From: Candidatus Obscuribacterales bacterium
Lineage (GTDB): Bacteria > Cyanobacteriota > Vampirovibrionia > Obscuribacterales > Obscuribacteraceae
Direction: 5' to 3'
DNA length: 64,000 nt
Assembly (NCBI GenBank): GCA_031292355.1
Contig: JARLHI010000076.1
Location: forward strand, 124,001 to 188,000
Part shown: in pieces, positions 61,875 to 64,000 of the stretch
How positions within the stretch are numbered: the first letter of the stretch is position 1
How the letters are laid out: every line of letters begins with the position of its first letter
Notes under the pieces: model-generated
Told to the model about the DNA's origin: nothing
The model's input: only the letters and a program-made list of their open reading frames with translations
Database searches by the model: none
Translations under genes and position numbers: made by a program

Positions 61875-62564
61875 TTACACTCGGAAAAACGGTGTGTCGA
61901 CAATGCCGTCAGCCCAGAGAATTTCGATTTTGTATTGACCGGACTTAACTGGCACACACGGAGCCACTACAGCGCCATCTTCGTTGGTTTTACGAGAAAA
62001 GGCCAACGTTCCATCGATGGATGTAACACGAACTTCGACATCACTTAAAGCTTCAGAAGCAGAGTCTTTAGCTTGCACGAGCAGTCTTAATTCGTCTTTA
62101 TCAACATGCCAGCCAAGGTTGAATTGAACGCTGGCATCAGCGACTTGAGTTTGATAAGTGCCAAGTGTGACCAATTGGGCGCCAACACCGCGCATTGCAC
62201 CAGCTGGGACCATTTGCTGCCAGGACATCGCGCCGAGCATATCTTGCCAGGTATCGATGGCTGACTGTTTGGCGCTGCCAACCAGGTCTTTCAAATTGAG
62301 GACTGTATCCTGCATTGATTTGGCGACGGCATCCATGGTGGTCATGGCTAGCTTGGCAGTGACGCGAGCCACCAGGTCTTCGTCGCGCTTTGACAATTTG
62401 GTAAATTGAGAAGCAGTCCACATCGCTTGATCGAATTGCTTGTTCTCACCAGGCATCGGTAAGTCGTTTGCATGCTCTTTGCAGAATGCGGCAAATGACT
62501 TGGCTACGACTTCTTCATTAGAATTGGTGAGGATTTTGGCTAGCTTTTCGTTGAGAGTATTCAT
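61875..62564 (-). CDS. Hypothetical protein coupled to a sigma-factor gene
   Basis: A 229-residue protein. The first ~150 residues are helical (NEKLAKILTNSNEEVVAKSF, SKRDEDLVARVTAKLAM, then AMSWQQMVPAGAMRGVG); the last ~75 form a beta-sandwich-like part (VQFNLGWHVDKDELRLLVQ, DVEVRVTSIDGTLAFSRKTN, EDGAVVAPCVPVKSGQYKIE). There is no membrane helix. AGGAG lies six bases before ATG 62564 and overlaps the sigma gene's TAG (TAGGAG), so translation is coupled. By position it may be that sigma factor's regulator, but it resembles no anti-sigma factor known to me. Confidence 0.65.
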   Translation of the reverse strand: MNTLNEKLAKILTNSNEEVVAKSFAAFCKEHANDLPMPGENKQFDQAMWTASQFTKLSKRDEDLVARVTAKLAMTTMDAVAKSMQDTVLNLKDLVGSAKQSAIDTWQDMLGAMSWQQMVPAGAMRGVGAQLVTLGTYQTQVADASVQFNLGWHVDKDELRLLVQAKDSASEALSDVEVRVTSIDGTLAFSRKTNEDGAVVAPCVPVKSGQYKIEILWADGIVDTPFFRV

Positions 62565-62573
62565 TGCTTTCTC

Positions 62574-63317
62574 CTAAATGCGAGCTTCGTCTCTGTCTAA
62601 TTTGTCTTTGAACGCCTTCAGCGTTCGGACGATTCGCTTGTCGATCGTATCTATACTCTTGGGGTCCATTTTTAGACAAGAAATCAAATCTTCTCTTTTA
62701 TATCCCTCGACGTACTTCAAAAGGAAACAGGTGCGGTGAATTTGCTCTGGCAGCTCAGCCATAATCTGGGAAATCAGATCATTTAATGTTGCTTTGTCGG
62801 CCGGATCTTGCCCTTGAGAGGATGAAGACATCAATCCGTACTCAAAGCCGAAGACGTCGTCAGCCGAGCGACCGTCCTCATCCGAAAAAAGTGAATCTAA
62901 AGATGTAGTGCGCCACTGGGAGGACACGCCCGGCGCCCCTTCGGTAAAAGTCTGAGCGGAGCTGTAATTGGTTACAGCGACCATTTCACCATCAAGGCTG
63001 CCCTCGTTTCTGGACATGACAGAGTCTTCCATACGCTCAGGCGCGGGTTCATTTCGCTTCCTCAGAACAATCTTGTGATAACGCTCCAGGTTTTGAGCGA
63101 TGGCCTTATTGCAGGCACTCAAACAATAAGGAGACAGTTTGGCGTCGGGGTGGTTGGGGTCGAAATGCTTTGCCACTAATATGAGTGCGTTTTGCAGAAT
63201 GTCTTCGATGTCTTCGTCAGATGCCAGGCGCGCACGTGAGCGAATATAGCGCATCATTCTTTGAGGCGTAAAACTCATTTCGCCCCGCAAAAATGCTCTG
63301 CTTTCTTTGTCGTTCAT
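62574..63317 (-). CDS. Sigma-70 family RNA polymerase sigma factor-like protein
   Basis: A 247-residue protein. Region 2-like part at about 15-80 (FTPQRMMRYIRSRARLASDE, then DIEDILQNALILVAKHFDPN) and region 4-like part at about 190-240 (LPEQIHRTCFLLKYVEGYKR, EDLISCLKMDPKSIDTIDKR). A ~90-residue Ser/Glu-rich linker (85-180) separates them, longer than typical. It is diverged from the two paralogous sigma factors in the window. It is followed nine bases later by its coupled partner gene. The start is ATG 63317. Confidence 0.75.
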   Translation of the reverse strand: MNDKESRAFLRGEMSFTPQRMMRYIRSRARLASDEDIEDILQNALILVAKHFDPNHPDAKLSPYCLSACNKAIAQNLERYHKIVLRKRNEPAPERMEDSVMSRNEGSLDGEMVAVTNYSSAQTFTEGAPGVSSQWRTTSLDSLFSDEDGRSADDVFGFEYGLMSSSSQGQDPADKATLNDLISQIMAELPEQIHRTCFLLKYVEGYKREDLISCLKMDPKSIDTIDKRIVRTLKAFKDKLDRDEARI

Positions 63318-63580
63318 TTAATATGCGAGAAGTATGCGGAATATGCACTTTCGGAAATTATCAGCGGCAGCCCGCAAGGGCTCGCCTTAAGCTAGAACTA
63401 TAGCCCAAAACGACGCTTTTACTCTAGTGGTTAATGTCGAATGGCTCTAATCAGAGTGTATATCCGGAAGAATGGGAGTTCTGGACAGAAGTCAAGATTA
63501 AAACAATACTGAAGTACAATCGGTGAAGATAAAACCTATACGACAAAGAGGAAAGCTGAACAGTTCACCATATCTGGTGG

Positions 63581-63994
63581 CTATTTAAATACACTGCTTG
63601 AACCGCCGGTCGGCTGCGGAATAGACATGCCTGATCCAGATTCAATGCGCGGCGCAGCGCCCGTCGTTGCATTATTCAACGTTGGGGAACTGATACTGGT
63701 ATTGCTCGCGTCGCCTGGCGTAAGAACAGAAGTTCGTTGACCGGGAAGTTCACGCTTTCGGACTAGTTCTTCCTTAACTGCTTGAGCAGGCATAGACTGT
63801 GTCATGTCACTGAAACTATTAAAAGCATGCACTTTAGCAGAACCAGTTTCTGCATTTTTATTCGGTCTTATGATAATTGTGTCAGCAGGTTTGCTCTGGG
63901 GTTGTGACTGAGAGACCTTGCTAATGGGTGAATTCGCCTTATTGCCGTGTGTTCGGCGTGACTCTGATGGCTGGGTCGCCAGAGTGGGTTCCAT
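63581..63994 (-). CDS. Low-complexity hypothetical protein, possibly partial
   Basis: A 137-residue frame ending near the window edge. ATG 63994 is available, but the frame is still open for the last six bases, so the start may be further upstream. Sequence is Ser/Pro/Gln-rich (SPISKVSQSQPQSKPADTII, SPTLNNATTGAAPRIESGSG) and likely disordered, with one short basic segment (VKEELVRKRELPGQR). No domain is recognised. It lies 263 bp upstream of and on the same strand as the sigma gene. Confidence 0.5.
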   Translation of the reverse strand: MEPTLATQPSESRRTHGNKANSPISKVSQSQPQSKPADTIIIRPNKNAETGSAKVHAFNSFSDMTQSMPAQAVKEELVRKRELPGQRTSVLTPGDASNTSISSPTLNNATTGAAPRIESGSGMSIPQPTGGSSSVFK

Positions 63995-64000
63995 AGTTCC

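Noticed and set aside
1-64000. CRISPR arrays, tRNA/rRNA genes, insertion sequences, phage genes
   Set aside because: I looked for regularly spaced repeats, tRNA-like cloverleaf ends, transposase motifs and phage structural genes and found none.

Overview
The window reads as one chromosomal stretch of a Gram-negative bacterium with moderate GC and tightly packed genes on both strands. I see no prophage, insertion sequence, CRISPR array, rRNA or tRNA. The gene content (a DUF4388 protein with a GGDEF-like tail, GspE-N-like repeats, a glycogen-to-trehalose route, many glycosyltransferases, a Kdo hydroxylase, several ECF-type sigma factors) would suit a non-photosynthetic relative of cyanobacteria (Vampirovibrionia/Melainabacteria, Obscuribacterales-like). 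That placement is an inference from gene content, not from a marker gene.

Layout. 0-8.6 kb: a truncated sugar-nucleotide epimerase, a membrane O-acyltransferase, an alpha/beta hydrolase, a secreted-type protein with a possible NlpC/P60-like tail, TPR, RlpA-like and M48 protease genes, and a GT4 glycosyltransferase. 8.9-12 kb: a Kdo hydroxylase/DUF374 acyltransferase pair (lipopolysaccharide core/lipid A), a monooxygenase and an ECF sigma factor. 12-18 kb: a YhcG/DUF1016 nuclease-fold protein with an altered active site, a LysR/GNAT divergent pair, and a HicAB-type toxin-antitoxin locus whose toxin is out of frame because of a 10-bp tandem repeat. 18-35 kb: treY (fused to half of a MalQ), treZ, a secreted large-subunit catalase, a response regulator, a second near-identical sigma factor, a degenerate receiver, an esterase and glgX. 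35-46 kb: an acyltransferase broken by one TGA, two very large membrane GT-C-like proteins, and GT4, epimerase and GT2 genes. 46-49 kb: Nudix, DUF4388/degenerate-GGDEF and a four-repeat GspE-N-like protein. 49-53 kb: DUF72, a broken ATP-dependent DNA ligase, small proteins, a SpoIIAA-like protein and a GT2. 53-57.6 kb: a polyprenol-phosphate sugar transferase followed by rmlA, rmlB, rmlD and rmlC. 57.6-64 kb: a hypothetical protein next to an A20 tract, prfC, an ACT-domain malic enzyme, and a sigma factor with a translationally coupled partner.

Working together: treY and treZ convert maltodextrins to trehalose, and glgX debranches glycogen to feed them; a secreted catalase lies next to this block. 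The glycosyltransferases, acyltransferases, Kdo hydroxylase, sugar transferase and dTDP-rhamnose genes form a dispersed envelope-polysaccharide set. Starts were moved to internal ATGs where a Shine-Dalgarno sequence decided the matter. Several genes of fewer than 60 codons were added by reading the gaps.

Most notable: the slippage-prone hicA-like toxin (1 or 4 repeat copies in frame, 2 or 3 out of frame); two otherwise intact genes each carrying one in-frame TGA; a YhcG-family protein whose E-x-K is N-M-E; a TreY carrying a catalytically incomplete GH77 half; and the DUF4388/repeat-protein pair.
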